A DNA stretch of 64,000 nt from Achromobacter xylosoxidans (GCF_014490035.1 NZ_CP061008.1:868001-932000), one strand, 5' to 3'; shown: positions 6,801 through 15,274, numbered from the stretch's first letter. Translations and numbers: made by a program. The notes: a model not told the origin generated them from the sequence alone.

Positions 6801-8874
6801 CGCTGGCCTTGATCGCCTGCTGGCCGCCTACGCTGCCCGGATAGCGGCCGTCGCCCTTGGGGTCGATGGCGCGGGTCAGCGCATCGTATTGGCTGGTGGC
6901 CGCGAGCGCGCGCGCCTGGCGCTGCGTGCCGGCGGTATCCAGGCGCTGCGCCGCATTCTGCGCGCCGCGCAGCAGCGCCAGCGCTTCCTGCGAGTCGGCC
7001 TGGGTAGAGCGTGCATCCTTGCGTGCGTTGGCGGACAGCAGCATGCCTTGCCCGGAGCGCACCACGGTCCAGGCGTCCGAACGCAGTTCGAAGCCGGTGC
7101 CGCGCCATGCGCCGCGATTGGATTCATCCGCGCCCTGTTCGACCAGATAGCCCAGGCCCAGCTGCGTGGCGCCGATGGAGCTCGACAGGCGCGTGCGCAT
7201 CTGCCGGGGCGTGTCGTCGAACAGCCATTGGCTGTGGCCCTCGCCGTCCAGGCCCTTGCTGTGCCAGCCGCTGAGCCTGCCGGGATGATTGGCGTCGGCG
7301 TCCTCTCCGGCGGACCAGGGCGGCAGGTCGGCGTCGTTGTACAGCTGCGCCGAGGCCACGGGCTGGTCGATGTCGCCGTCCAGGAACTCGACCAGGACCT
7401 CGGTGCCTTTGCGCGGCAGATGGTGCGCGCCCCAGTTGGGGCCGGCCTGCGCGCCTGCGACGCGCAGCCAGGTGCCGGAACTGTCGTCGCCCGGGGCATT
7501 GCCGGTGTCGTCGCCATGGCTGCGGTGCGCCAGGCCGCCCGGCAGCGGACGCGCGCCGCGCTGCCAGGGGAATTGCACCTTGATGCGTAGATCGCGGCCC
7601 GAGGAAATGGGCGCGTCCCGCGCGGCCACCACCACGGCCGCCAGGCCTTCGGGCGCAGTGGGCTTGGCGCGCCAGCCGGGCGCAAGCGGCGCGGCCGCGG
7701 GCAGGGCGCCGAAGGTATTGCGGTATGAGCCGTGTTCCAGATCGGAATCGCCCAGCGCCTGGGCAGCCTGGCTGCCCAGGTTGTTGGCGGCTTCGTGTTC
7801 GACGTGCAGCAGCGTGTAGCGGTTGCCGCCCATCTCGTCGACGGCCTGGCCAGAGCCCGCGGCGTAGCGGCTGTGCTGCGTCAGCGTGAAGTCATGGCCG
7901 GGCATCATCTGGCGGGCCGTGCCGCCGCCGTCAAAGCGCACCATGCGGGCTTCGTGCGCCTGCAGGCTGCGCGCGGCCGCCAGTTCCGCGCTGTCGCCGT
8001 CGGCATGGCGGCCGTGGCCGTCGTAGTCGTAGTCTTCAAGGCGGGGCACCGCGCCGGCTGCGACGTCGGACTGCGCATGCGCTGCGTGCGCGAGCAGCTT
8101 GCGATCGTCCCAGGCCAGGCGCGTCACGGCGTTGGGCCGTACCGCGCGGGACGCGCCGAAGCGCGTGATGCTGTCCTCGGTTTCGGTGGCGTCGCTGCGG
8201 TGAAAGTGCAGCGCGGCATCGGGGCAGGCCGGCCGCGCCGCGCGCGTGTCGAACACGACCAGCCGGTGCCGCGCGCCGCCCGAGGCCTCGTCTTGTTGTT
8301 CGCCCTGCTGGTGGTCGAAGCGGAAGCTCAAGCCGGCTTCGGCCAGCAGGCGTAGCACGAAGGCCAGGTCGGTTTCGCGGTACTGCGTGCGCAGCGCGCG
8401 CGGAGCGGGCGGTTCGGCGATGTCGAACGAGTAGGCCGCCTGCGGATAGTCGGCGAAGATCTCGCTCAGGATGTCGGTGACCGACTTGTCCTGGTACAGA
8501 AAGCTGTCGCGGCGCAGGCCCAGGGCCGCCAGCCAGGGCGCGGCGTGCAGCCGGTAGCGCGCCAGGCCGCCGTCCGCGCCCAGCGCGTCCACGCCTTCCA
8601 CCACCGCATGCCATTGGCGCCTGTTGCCGTCGGCCAGCAGCAGGCTGACGCTGATCTCGCGGCCCAGCAGGGCTTGCACATCCAGTTCGGCGGAGGACGC
8701 CAGGCAGTCCAGCGTCAGGGCAAACAGTTCGGAGACGCCTTCGCGCAGATTCATGCGCTCTACCGCGAGCGCCGCATCCAGGGGCGTGCGCACCTGCAGC
8801 ATGCGGGCGTTCTGGGAGAGGGCGGCTACATCCAGGCTGCTGAACCCGGCGGGCGCTTGGGAACGGTCGGTCAT
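3790..8874 (-). CDS. vgrG: Evolved VgrG (TssI) with C-terminal zinc metallopeptidase-like domain
   Basis: 1694 residues, about twice a structural VgrG. Residues 1-600 are the gp27/gp5-like VgrG core (QYRETDLAFVLRLLAEAG; GTEVLVEFLDGDIDQP). Residues ~700-845 match the DUF2345-type beta-helix extension. Residues ~850-1235 are an Ala/Gly/Met-rich linker containing four 18-residue repeats (1132-1197). Residues ~1240-1694 are the effector domain with HEIGH at 1601-1605 and IG immediately after; HCH at 1644-1646 and Glu/Asp residues at 1615-1627 are candidate third ligands. The end is Cys-rich (CVMFGGDC, CASC). The trimeric spike would deliver the peptidase into a target cell. The gene follows tssL by 25 nt and overlaps the secreted protein downstream. 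VgrG identity is secure; peptidase activity is inferred from the motif. Confidence 0.93.
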   Translation of the reverse strand: MTDRSQAPAGFSSLDVAALSQNARMLQVRTPLDAALAVERMNLREGVSELFALTLDCLASSAELDVQALLGREISVSLLLADGNRRQWHAVVEGVDALGADGGLARYRLHAAPWLAALGLRRDSFLYQDKSVTDILSEIFADYPQAAYSFDIAEPPAPRALRTQYRETDLAFVLRLLAEAGLSFRFDHQQGEQQDEASGGARHRLVVFDTRAARPACPDAALHFHRSDATETEDSITRFGASRAVRPNAVTRLAWDDRKLLAHAAHAQSDVAAGAVPRLEDYDYDGHGRHADGDSAELAAARSLQAHEARMVRFDGGGTARQMMPGHDFTLTQHSRYAAGSGQAVDEMGGNRYTLLHVEHEAANNLGSQAAQALGDSDLEHGSYRNTFGALPAAAPLAPGWRAKPTAPEGLAAVVVAARDAPISSGRDLRIKVQFPWQRGARPLPGGLAHRSHGDDTGNAPGDDSSGTWLRVAGAQAGPNWGAHHLPRKGTEVLVEFLDGDIDQPVASAQLYNDADLPPWSAGEDADANHPGRLSGWHSKGLDGEGHSQWLFDDTPRQMRTRLSSSIGATQLGLGYLVEQGADESNRGAWRGTGFELRSDAWTVVRSGQGMLLSANARKDARSTQADSQEALALLRGAQNAAQRLDTAGTQRQARALAATSQYDALTRAIDPKGDGRYPGSVGGQQAIKASGGERTGTDAVERIDGARMLIDAPSSLNFATPASAILHASENLHVTAQADGHVAARQTFATASGRSTSLFVQDGGIRAVAAESPVSIHAHTDMLEMLAGQDITVTSTTDSIEILANQSITLQAAGASIVMNGGDIVFKGPGMFSVKGASHNLIGPASDAAALPALPSSQVGDPMLVTAELVHRPKAKLQAQAGSGQALNAAGATGAVAAAPATATPTAAAAAGSQGSLLGSAGAALASGATAVSKSLSAAADGASGMLDQAKSMAGEALKPVQELGAMAGKTMQAAGKAGSELMSGAMSKAGGMAKTAMQNVAPSLTGGATPSLATGATQSLASMATPSLMDGGLSTMNMAQGAGDALAGAVSMPQALTDAAGAVSKAGGMASQASDVASQASSLTADGSGGVGSAIGPVMTQAMGAMGGRPAALSSAVNSLLTMPDVNQGNLPAVAGAILSTPGLTDSAIPSVVGAILQSPTISNVTLPKVAEAIMNIPAVANSPYPAMAKRVMEMAGVGLPGPVARPAGAPGGQDAGGSAAAGTPDAGAPTPSAYRARSGAKLQYVNLKEEDEVWNDGQALDSLDRQTNKPRIRVRFNKAGQHRFSVKVSPRPGNAVYSAREQSRQPLYREPNQRSYSYVTDADGTKVVDNITLPAAGLNTYMFEVVNDKNQIISTEQVETARRLYLQEIMLPGPETLARRHGFQPTATEYARHGVDVVQLPPVSTRGDANMDVFTDDGYERLRRLAASVYPGSQGPDHEPYTLVVCHIDRLATMLPVQPIYVQASAGPGAADKQVQFVNADGTLSFLWYHIEPGVDWYVECLFEYTDPAAGIRQVPIPKDRMTPVPYDPANPKACDSLNIRMAGLVPVPTSGKIILKVRLLESSAGGVAFPGTNLLGVAAMSPWEPNTLDYLQQTLVHEIGHLIGMTPSGPEWARAHPDEADMDSSKLDKGPYFYSQFGNHCHFGLPVSQADPSHVGSCVMFGGDCVSIRFCASCAQAVRKTDMSNGWPSF

Positions 8875-8899
8875 GGTGCTGAGGGGCGGCCTGAGGCCG

Positions 8900-9679
8900 T
8901 CAGGGTAGCGAGATGGTCAGGTGCGCGGCGCGCGGGCCGATCTTGACGATGTCATGGTACGGAGCCATGGCGGTCTGCATGTCGCGGTTAAGGAAGTGGC
9001 TCATGCCCAGATAGGCCAGCAGCCCCAGCAGCGCGAACAACGCGCCGATGCTCCACAGCGGCACGTCGCGCTTGAGCGTGTGGGCGATCTTGTCGGGCAG
9101 GGGCCAGTGCGGCGCGAAGCCCGCGCGCTTGCCGCGCAGCAGCGTGATTTCATCGCCCAGCCGCGCCGTGAGATAGCCCAGCTTTTCCTGGCCCTCGATC
9201 ATGTACTTGCCCTGGAAACCCAGCAGCAGGCACATATAGAACACTTCCAGCGATTGCAGGCGCGGCGCGCCCTGCGCGCGCAGGTCTTCCAGGCGCGCAA
9301 AGAAGTTCTCGCCGGCGAGCTGCTCGCCGAACAGGGTCAGTTGCAGCGGCTGCAGCATCCAGGCATCGCGGATGGAAAAGCCGGAGTTCAGCACGGTCTC
9401 GTCCACCGCGGCGCAGAACGCGTATTTGGTGGCGTAGACGTCCTCGGCCGGGATGTCCATCTTCTTCGCGCTGCGCTCGAAGTCCGCCAGGAACTGCTGC
9501 ACGCGCGCCGAGAACGAGGCGGCGTCGACGGGCTCTTGGCCGCTTTTCAGCAGGAACAGCATCAGGAAGCCGTCGTACAGCAGGTCCAGCAGGGACTTCG
9601 CGGGGCGCGAGCCATAGAAATCTGCGGCTCGGGGAGGGAGCGAGGCTCCGGGCATCAGGGTGGGCGCGGCGGCGGTCAT
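8900..9679 (-). CDS. tssL: T6SS membrane complex protein TssL (DotU/IcmH family)
   Basis: 259 residues. The cytoplasmic DotU domain occupies about 25-205 (LLYDGFLMLFLLKSGQEP; KYAFCAAVDETVLN; FYMCLLLGFQGKY, typical of the family) and a single C-terminal membrane segment lies at about 213-233. It is the short form, without a peptidoglycan-binding OmpA extension. TssL joins TssM and TssJ in the trans-envelope complex. It follows tssK by 9 nt and precedes vgrG by 25 nt, so the three are one operon. TssM, its usual partner, is not encoded next to it or anywhere in this window. Confidence 0.93.
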   Translation of the reverse strand: MTAAAPTLMPGASLPPRAADFYGSRPAKSLLDLLYDGFLMLFLLKSGQEPVDAASFSARVQQFLADFERSAKKMDIPAEDVYATKYAFCAAVDETVLNSGFSIRDAWMLQPLQLTLFGEQLAGENFFARLEDLRAQGAPRLQSLEVFYMCLLLGFQGKYMIEGQEKLGYLTARLGDEITLLRGKRAGFAPHWPLPDKIAHTLKRDVPLWSIGALFALLGLLAYLGMSHFLNRDMQTAMAPYHDIVKIGPRAAHLTISLP

Positions 9680-9688
9680 GGGCAGGCT

Positions 9689-11035
9689 CTAGCGGGTGAC
9701 GGCGATGAGGTCCAGTTTCAGGTCGGGTATGCCCGAGGGGGCATAGATGGCGATGCTGCGCGCCTGCAGCATGCGGTCGTACAGCGAGCCGCGGGTCTGC
9801 AGGGTGAAGTAGCAGGCGCCCGGCTTGACGGGCACGGCGGGCGGAACCTGCGGCGTGTAGACGAGCTGCACGCCAGGCATGGCAGAGAGCACCAGCTTTT
9901 CCACGTCGTCGGGCGCGCCGACCTTGAAGCGCAGCGGCACGGTCTCGGCCAGTTCGCTGGCTGGCGTGGCGGCGGACACCGACAGGTAGAGCGCGGTGGT
10001 TTCGTCGAGCTTGCCGGAATCCAGCCGGCCGACGTGGAACGAGGGGCGCAGCTCTTCCAGCACGATGGAGAAGTACCGGGTGGAGATGACGGTGTCGAGC
10101 AGGTCGCGCAGGATCTCGTCCAACTGCGCGAAGGCCGCGCCCGGCGCGTCGTGCTGATAGGCCGGCAGGTCCGCCAGCGTATGCACCTTGGAGAACGTCA
10201 TGAGCGCGCCGGCCAGCCGCAGCATTTCCTGGAACAGGCGCTCGGGATGCAGCTGCGGGTTGTGGAACAGGTGCGAGAGCGCCGAATAGGCTTCGTTGCA
10301 GGTGTGCAGCAGCCAGAACGAGGCCACGTCGCCCGAACGGAACTCGATGATGTTCTTGTTCGGTTCGCGATGGAATCCATAGAGCGCGTTGACCTTGGCC
10401 TGCAGGGCGTCCAGCAGCCGGCGCAGCTGCTCGAACAGCGCGCTGCACGCCTGCACCGTGACGCTGGGGGCAACGAAACTGGTGTCCAGTTCGTAGCCGG
10501 CGCTGGCGGTGCGGCGCACGCGCGCTACAGGAATGGTCAGCAGCGCGTCGCGCGGCTCGTGCTCCGACAGCAGGCGCACGTTCTTGCGCAGGAAGGCAAG
10601 CTCGGCCGTGCTGGCGTTGGTATAGAGATCGGGCGCGGGGCTGTCCTGGTGCGCATAGCGCGCATCGAAACCCTGTTCCTGGCGCGTGTCGCGATAGTTG
10701 CCGCCGATGTCCTTCATCGGATGCAGCGCCAGGTAGAACACCGCCGTGCTGGCGCCGTCCAGTCCGTCCAGCGCGACCGCGGGCGGCAGGTCGTCGTTAT
10801 GGGGGGCGCTGTAGATCTCGCCGTCGGGGAAGATCGCGGATAGCTCGGTGGCGCGCAGCATGCCGTTGGCAAGCGCCGCGGCGTCGAAGCGCGCCGCGCG
10901 CAGGCCCCATGCGTAGGGATGCAGCGCGCGGCTCATTTCCGCGAGGCGGGCCTCGTGGTAGGCGTCTTGGCGTTGGAAATGCTGGGGCCGCAGAAACAGC
11001 CCCTCTCCCCACAGTATCTTCGCTGAATGGCTCAC
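9689..11035 (-). CDS. tssK: T6SS baseplate protein TssK
   Basis: 448 residues, the usual TssK length. The N-terminus has the family signature (KILWGEGLFLRPQHFQRQD) and the body follows TssK throughout. TssK trimers connect the TssEFG baseplate wedge to the TssJLM membrane complex. Translation appears to begin at a GTG (11033-11035, minus strand), as MSHSAKILWGEG is the natural N-terminus; no strong ribosome binding site is visible. The gene sits 97 nt after tssJ and 9 nt before tssL. Confidence 0.95.
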   Translation of the reverse strand: MSHSAKILWGEGLFLRPQHFQRQDAYHEARLAEMSRALHPYAWGLRAARFDAAALANGMLRATELSAIFPDGEIYSAPHNDDLPPAVALDGLDGASTAVFYLALHPMKDIGGNYRDTRQEQGFDARYAHQDSPAPDLYTNASTAELAFLRKNVRLLSEHEPRDALLTIPVARVRRTASAGYELDTSFVAPSVTVQACSALFEQLRRLLDALQAKVNALYGFHREPNKNIIEFRSGDVASFWLLHTCNEAYSALSHLFHNPQLHPERLFQEMLRLAGALMTFSKVHTLADLPAYQHDAPGAAFAQLDEILRDLLDTVISTRYFSIVLEELRPSFHVGRLDSGKLDETTALYLSVSAATPASELAETVPLRFKVGAPDDVEKLVLSAMPGVQLVYTPQVPPAVPVKPGACYFTLQTRGSLYDRMLQARSIAIYAPSGIPDLKLDLIAVTR

Positions 11036-11132
11036 GTTTGCTGGCTCTTGCTTCTTATATGGATAGGGCGTGCATGACTGCGGCGAGACGTGGTCGGCGA
11101 GACGCGGTCGGCTAGACGCAGTTGGCTCGCGT

Positions 11133-11750
11133 TCAGTTCGGGCATTGCACCGAGCCGAGGCGGGCCGGGTCGAAGCCGGGCACGCCCGGCGGCAACACTA
11201 TTTGTCCGGTGACCACGGTCATCGCGCAGGCATGGGCGCCCATGACGATGCCGCTGTCCTCGGCGGTCTTTACTTCGAAAACGTATTTCCAGCGCTGCGG
11301 CGCGGGCGCGTAGAACAAGCCCGCGACAGCGATGTAGGCAGCGGTTTTCGGCACTTTTTCCAGGTGCTCGTAGCGCTGTCCCGGCGTCAGTGTGACTTCG
11401 CGTGCAGCGATGATGCTGTCACCCAACGCCGCCTTTTCGGCGTCAGTATCAACCAATTGCGTGAGCGGTGCGCGCTGAAATGCCTCGGCATTCTTCAAAT
11501 AGTATATTTTCGTAACCACAGCCATGGGCTGGCCGCTACTCGCATTCAAATTTTCTCCTGCGTGTATCGCCAGTTTCACATCCACAGGCGCATTCGGGTC
11601 CTTCTTCAGGCCCGTCATATCCATCACGCCGCCAGTCATTCCAGCCACCGCTCCAATCGCTGAAACCGCTGCGCAACCGCTGATTACGGGGCTTGCCGCG
11701 ATGATGGCCGCCGCTGCCATGCACCGAGAAAAATAGAGATGTTTTGACAT
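11133..11750 (-). CDS. tssJ: T6SS outer-membrane lipoprotein TssJ
   Basis: 205 residues. A lipoprotein signal peptide ends with lipobox ISGC, giving Cys26 as the lipidated residue. The following domain is the TssJ transthyretin-like fold (ENLNASSGQPMAVVTKIYYLK; FEVKTAEDSGIV), which anchors TssM to the outer membrane. The 30 or so residues between lipobox and fold (GAVAGMTGGVMDMTGLKKD) are longer than in many TssJ proteins. It is the first gene of the minus-strand tssJ-tssK-tssL-vgrG operon and is divergent from the TPR lipoprotein gene. Local GC is lower than in the rest of the cluster. Confidence 0.9.
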   Translation of the reverse strand: MSKHLYFSRCMAAAAIIAASPVISGCAAVSAIGAVAGMTGGVMDMTGLKKDPNAPVDVKLAIHAGENLNASSGQPMAVVTKIYYLKNAEAFQRAPLTQLVDTDAEKAALGDSIIAAREVTLTPGQRYEHLEKVPKTAAYIAVAGLFYAPAPQRWKYVFEVKTAEDSGIVMGAHACAMTVVTGQIVLPPGVPGFDPARLGSVQCPN

Positions 11751-11906
11751 GGCTCTTTATACCGGAAGCCTGCGACAACATACAGATCACGGCACGATGA
11801 GCGAAGTTTGGCGTGGAGTTACATGAAGTAATGCACTGTAGTGCTGCGCTAACAAAAGGTTGTTGAAATACGCGGCCTTGGTTACACCCTCCTACATACC
11901 AAAAAT
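11751..11906. promoter_or_regulatory. Divergent promoter region of the two T6SS operons
   Basis: 156 nt separate tssJ (minus) from the TPR lipoprotein gene (plus) and must contain both promoters. The stretch is AT-richer than its surroundings. A short perfect dyad (GCACT-GT-AGTGC, 11833-11844) lies near the middle and could be an operator for a dimeric regulator. I see no clear sigma-54 -24/-12 element. Confidence 0.4.
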
Positions 11907-12611
11907 ATGCACATATCCCGGGTTCTCCTCATCGGCGCAATGATGGCCTTCCTCGCGGGCTGCGCCACGTCCCCCAAGCCGCAGACCGACGCCGAATACA
12001 AGCAGTCGATGACGCACGCCACGCAGACCTTGGCTGCCAAGGGCAATGATCAGGCGGTCGCCGAGTTCCAGGAAATCGCTTTGCTCAATCCCGCACGCGG
12101 TGAACCGTGGTCTTACATCGCGAAGATCCGCTTCGACGAGCAGAAGTATGGCGAGGCCATCGTGGCGGCCGACGAAGCGCTGAACCGCGACCCCGAAGAC
12201 TTCACCGCCAAGACCGTGCGCGCGGTGGGCGGCCTGCGCGTGGCCATGCAGTCGCTGGCCGACCTGCGCGCCAATGCGCTGCTCGCCGGCAACGCCCGTA
12301 CCGATGCGGTGGCGCTGGCCGCCGCCATGCGTGAAACCCTGGGCCAGGACGTGCTGTTCCCCGAGGGCTACAAGCCGCCGCGCCCGCGCCAGCCGCGGCG
12401 CAACGACGCGCAGGGCGCGGCCGCGCAGCAAGCCAAGCCCGCCGCCAACACGGCAGCGACGCAGGCTGCGACGCCCGCAACGCCCGCTGCAAACCCCGCG
12501 GCGAACGCTGCGACGGCTCCTGCCGCCACGCCGGCCACGGCCCCCGCGGCTTCCGGCGCCGCGCCGGCCGGCCGCGCGCCGGATCCGTTCGGCAACCTCC
12601 TCAAACCCTGA
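11907..12611 (+). CDS. T6SS-associated TPR-containing lipoprotein
   Basis: 234 residues. Lipobox FLAGC gives Cys19 as the lipid site. Residues ~30-130 form alpha-helical tetratricopeptide-type repeats (WSYIAKIRFDEQKYGEAIVAADEALNRDPED). Residues ~155-225 are a disordered Ala/Pro/Thr-rich tail built from PAA/ATP units. Lipoproteins of this kind head several betaproteobacterial T6SS operons; their job is not established, though attachment of the apparatus to the envelope is often assumed. The gene leads the plus-strand operon, 44 nt before tssB. The ATG at 11907 lacks an obvious Shine-Dalgarno. Confidence 0.75.
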   Translation: MHISRVLLIGAMMAFLAGCATSPKPQTDAEYKQSMTHATQTLAAKGNDQAVAEFQEIALLNPARGEPWSYIAKIRFDEQKYGEAIVAADEALNRDPEDFTAKTVRAVGGLRVAMQSLADLRANALLAGNARTDAVALAAAMRETLGQDVLFPEGYKPPRPRQPRRNDAQGAAAQQAKPAANTAATQAATPATPAANPAANAATAPAATPATAPAASGAAPAGRAPDPFGNLLKP

Positions 12612-12655
12612 TCGGGCCCACGGCCTCTTCACAATGCACTTCGCTTGGAGCCCCC

Positions 12656-13180
12656 ATGGCTAAGAAAGAAAGCGTTCAGAAAAGACTCCAGAAAGTACGT
12701 CCGCCGCGCGTGCAGCTGACCTATGACGTCGAGAAGGGCGACGCGATCGAGCAGAAGGAACTGCCGTTTGTCGTGGGCGTGGTCGGCGACTTCAGCGCGC
12801 AGTCCGAAGCCGAGCTGCCGCGCCTGAAGGACCGCAAGTTCGTCAACATCGACGTCGACAACTTCGACGACGTGATGCGTGGCCTGGAGCCGCGCGCAGC
12901 CTACCGCGTGAAGAACCGCCTGACCGACGAAGGCGGCACCTTCGGCGTGGATCTCAAGTTCCGCTCGGTTGAAGACTTCCGTCCCGAAGCCGTGGTGCAG
13001 CAGATCGAGCCGCTCAAGGAACTCCTGGACATCCGCACCAAGCTGGCCGACCTGCGCAACAAGCTGGCGGGCAACGACAAGCTGGAAGACCTGTTGGGCG
13101 AAGTGCTCAGCAGCACGGAAAAACTGCAGCAACTGACCAGCGAAGCCGGCAAGAACGGCAAGGGAGGCAGCAATGAGTAA
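12656..13180 (+). CDS. tssB: T6SS contractile sheath small subunit TssB (VipA)
   Basis: 174 residues, normal for TssB. The N-terminus KKESVQKRL and the blocks PRVQLTYDVE, LPFVVGVVGDFS and FVNIDVDNFDDVM are family hallmarks. TssB and TssC interdigitate into the cytoplasmic sheath whose contraction fires the Hcp tube. GGAG lies upstream of the ATG. The stop codon overlaps the tssC start (ATGAGTAA), so the 1:1 sheath partners are translationally coupled. Confidence 0.97.
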   Translation: MAKKESVQKRLQKVRPPRVQLTYDVEKGDAIEQKELPFVVGVVGDFSAQSEAELPRLKDRKFVNIDVDNFDDVMRGLEPRAAYRVKNRLTDEGGTFGVDLKFRSVEDFRPEAVVQQIEPLKELLDIRTKLADLRNKLAGNDKLEDLLGEVLSSTEKLQQLTSEAGKNGKGGSNE

Positions 13181-14666
13181 TTCCGCCGCCGCGCAGAACG
13201 TATCCGCGCCCGCCGCCGAGGCCGACTCGGGCCTGCTGGACCAGATCGTCGAACAGAGCCGCGTGGCCAAGTCCACGGCGGAACACGACCGCGCCAAGGA
13301 CCTCATCGGCGAGCTGGCCCGCGAAGTCATGAAGGGCACCGTCGTGGTCTCGGACAACCTGTCCGCGATGCTAGACGCCCGCGTGGCCGAGCTGGACCGC
13401 CTGATCTCGGCCCAGCTGAGCGAAGTGATGCATGGCGCCGAGTTCCAGAAGCTGGAAAGCACCTGGCGCGGCCTGCATTACCTGTGCCAGGAGAGCAACA
13501 CCGGCCCGATGCTGAAGATCAAGGTGCTCAACGTCACCAAACGCGATCTGGTGCGCGACTTCCAGACCGCCATCGACTTCGACCAGAGCCTGATGTTCAA
13601 GAAGGTCTACGAGGAAGAGTTCGGCACGTTTGGCGGCTCGCCGTTCGGCGCGCTGCTGGGCAACTTCGAGATCACGCGCCAACCCGAGGACATGTACTTC
13701 ATCGAGCAGATGTCGCACGTGGCCGCGGCCTCGCACGCGCCTTTCATCGCGTCGGCCTCGCCCGAATTGCTGGGCCTGGACAGCTTTGCCGACCTGGGCC
13801 GTCCGCGCGACCTGGCCAAGGTGTTCGACACCGTGGAATACACCAAGTGGCGCAGCTTCCGCGATTCGGAAGATTCGCGTTACGTGGGCCTGACCATGCC
13901 GCGCTTCCTGGGCCGCCTGCCCTATGACCCGAAGGAAGGCACCTCGGTGGAAGGCTTCAACTTCGTCGAGGAAGTGGACGGCACCGACCATGCCAAGTAC
14001 CTGTGGTGCAACGCCGCCTGGGCCTTTGGCGCGCGCCTGACCGCGGCCTTTGCCGACTTCGGCTGGTGCGCGGCGATCCGCGGCGTGGAAGGCGGCGGCC
14101 TGGTCGAAAACCTGCCGACCCACACCTTCAAGACCGACGACGGCGAAATCGCCCTGAAGTGCCCGACGGAAATCGCCATCACCGACCGGCGCGAAAAGGA
14201 ACTGAGCGACCTCGGCCTGATCCCGCTGGTGCATTGCAAGAACTCGGACTACGCCGCGTTCTTCGGCGCGCAATCGGTGCAAAAGGCCAAGAAGTACAAC
14301 ACCGACAGCGCCAACGCCAACGCGGTGCTGTCGGCGCAGCTGCAGTACATCTTTTCGGTATCGCGCGTGGCGCACTACCTGAAAGCCATGATGCGAGACA
14401 AGATCGGCAGCTTTGCCTCCGCGCAATCTGTCGAGAGCTTCCTGAACCGCTGGGTCTCGCAGTACGTGCTGCTGGACGACAACGCGAGCCAGGAGCAGAA
14501 GGCGCAGTTCCCCTTGCGGGAAGCATCGGTGCAGGTTGCCGAGGTGCCGGGACGTCCCGGCGTGTTCCGGGCCGTGGCGTTTTTGCGGCCTCATTTTCAG
14601 CTCGATGAGCTTTCGATTTCGTTGCGCCTGGTTGCGGAACTCCCGGCCCAAGCCCAGAAATCGTGA
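13173..14666 (+). CDS. tssC: T6SS contractile sheath large subunit TssC (VipB)
   Basis: 497 residues, full length. Typical blocks include WRGLHYLC, FDQSLMFKKVYEEEFGTFGG, PFGALLGNFEI and FRSFRDSEDSRYVGL-like text (KWRSFRDSEDSRYVG), and the C-terminal FLRPHFQLDELSISLRLV. It forms the outer sheath layers recycled by ClpV. It overlaps tssB by 8 nt and is followed by a short hairpin before hcp. Confidence 0.97.
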   Translation: MSNSAAAQNVSAPAAEADSGLLDQIVEQSRVAKSTAEHDRAKDLIGELAREVMKGTVVVSDNLSAMLDARVAELDRLISAQLSEVMHGAEFQKLESTWRGLHYLCQESNTGPMLKIKVLNVTKRDLVRDFQTAIDFDQSLMFKKVYEEEFGTFGGSPFGALLGNFEITRQPEDMYFIEQMSHVAAASHAPFIASASPELLGLDSFADLGRPRDLAKVFDTVEYTKWRSFRDSEDSRYVGLTMPRFLGRLPYDPKEGTSVEGFNFVEEVDGTDHAKYLWCNAAWAFGARLTAAFADFGWCAAIRGVEGGGLVENLPTHTFKTDDGEIALKCPTEIAITDRREKELSDLGLIPLVHCKNSDYAAFFGAQSVQKAKKYNTDSANANAVLSAQLQYIFSVSRVAHYLKAMMRDKIGSFASAQSVESFLNRWVSQYVLLDDNASQEQKAQFPLREASVQVAEVPGRPGVFRAVAFLRPHFQLDELSISLRLVAELPAQAQKS

Positions 14667-14670
14667 CCAC

Positions 14671-14690
14671 CGTCGGATTCGACGATTTTT
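14671..14690 (+). terminator. Weak intercistronic hairpin with T-run between tssC and hcp
   Basis: CGTCG (14671-14675), a GATT loop and CGACG (14680-14684) form a 5-bp stem followed by ATTTTT. Too short for a strong terminator, but suited to partial termination or to marking the 3' end of a tssBC message ahead of the separately abundant hcp message. Confidence 0.4.
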
Positions 14691-14707
14691 AACCAGAGAG
14701 GCTATTA

Positions 14708-15211
14708 ATGAAGGACATCTACGTCAAATTCGGCAACCCCGCGCTCAAGGGCGAGTCGCAGGACAAGGACCATCCGGACTGGATCGAAGTCGGATCGTGG
14801 CGCCATGAAATCATCCAGCCGCGTTCGGCTACCGCCTCCACCTCCGGTGGCCACACCGCCGAACGCACCGAACATGGCGAGATGGTCTTCACCAAGGACC
14901 TGGACGTGGTCAGCCCGCTGCTGTACCAGCACGCATCCGGCGGCACGACGTTCGACGAAGTGACCATCGATTTCCTGCGCGCCGACGGCGAAGGCAACCG
15001 CGTCAAGTACCTGGAAATCAAGCTCAAGTACGTGATCATCTCGCGCGTGGCGCCGGAAGTCGTCAGCGAAGGCCTGCCGCACGAGTCGTTCTCGCTGAAG
15101 TACGCCGCCGTGCAGTGGAAGTACACGCAGCAGAAGGTGGGCGGCAACCAGGGCGGGAATGCCCAGGGCGCGTGGAGCCTCACCAAGAACGACAAGACGT
15201 ACTCGGTCTGA
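14708..15211 (+). CDS. hcp: T6SS tube protein Hcp (TssD)
   Basis: 167 residues, typical Hcp. It begins MKDIYVKFG and contains the loop segment SWRHEIIQPRS, TAERTEHGEMVFTKDLD and YLEIKLKYVIIS. Hexamers stack into the inner tube that carries effectors and is itself secreted. A purine-rich GAGAGG lies upstream of the ATG. The gene is flanked by hairpins on both sides (14671-14690 and 15229-15260), which could set its level apart from its neighbours. No C-terminal toxin extension. Confidence 0.97.
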   Translation: MKDIYVKFGNPALKGESQDKDHPDWIEVGSWRHEIIQPRSATASTSGGHTAERTEHGEMVFTKDLDVVSPLLYQHASGGTTFDEVTIDFLRADGEGNRVKYLEIKLKYVIISRVAPEVVSEGLPHESFSLKYAAVQWKYTQQKVGGNQGGNAQGAWSLTKNDKTYSV

Positions 15212-15228
15212 ACCTGACCGCATGAACG

Positions 15229-15260
15229 GCAAAGGCTCCCGGCTGGTCCGGCGCCTTTGC
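15229..15260 (+). promoter_or_regulatory. Strong intercistronic hairpin between hcp and tssE
   Basis: GCAAAGGC (15229-15236) pairs perfectly with GCCTTTGC (15253-15260); inside, CCGG-CTGGT-CCGG extends the structure. There is no T-run, so this is better read as an RNA-stabilising or processing element protecting the hcp 3' end than as a terminator. It ends 14 nt before the tssE start. Confidence 0.6.
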
Positions 15261-15274
15261 TCAATGAGGCCGCG

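Noticed and set aside
12410-12600. Repetitive GCC/CCG-rich DNA that looked like a short tandem repeat array
   Set aside because: It encodes the Ala/Pro/Thr-rich tail of the TPR lipoprotein; repeats are at protein level and irregular, not a CRISPR or a satellite.
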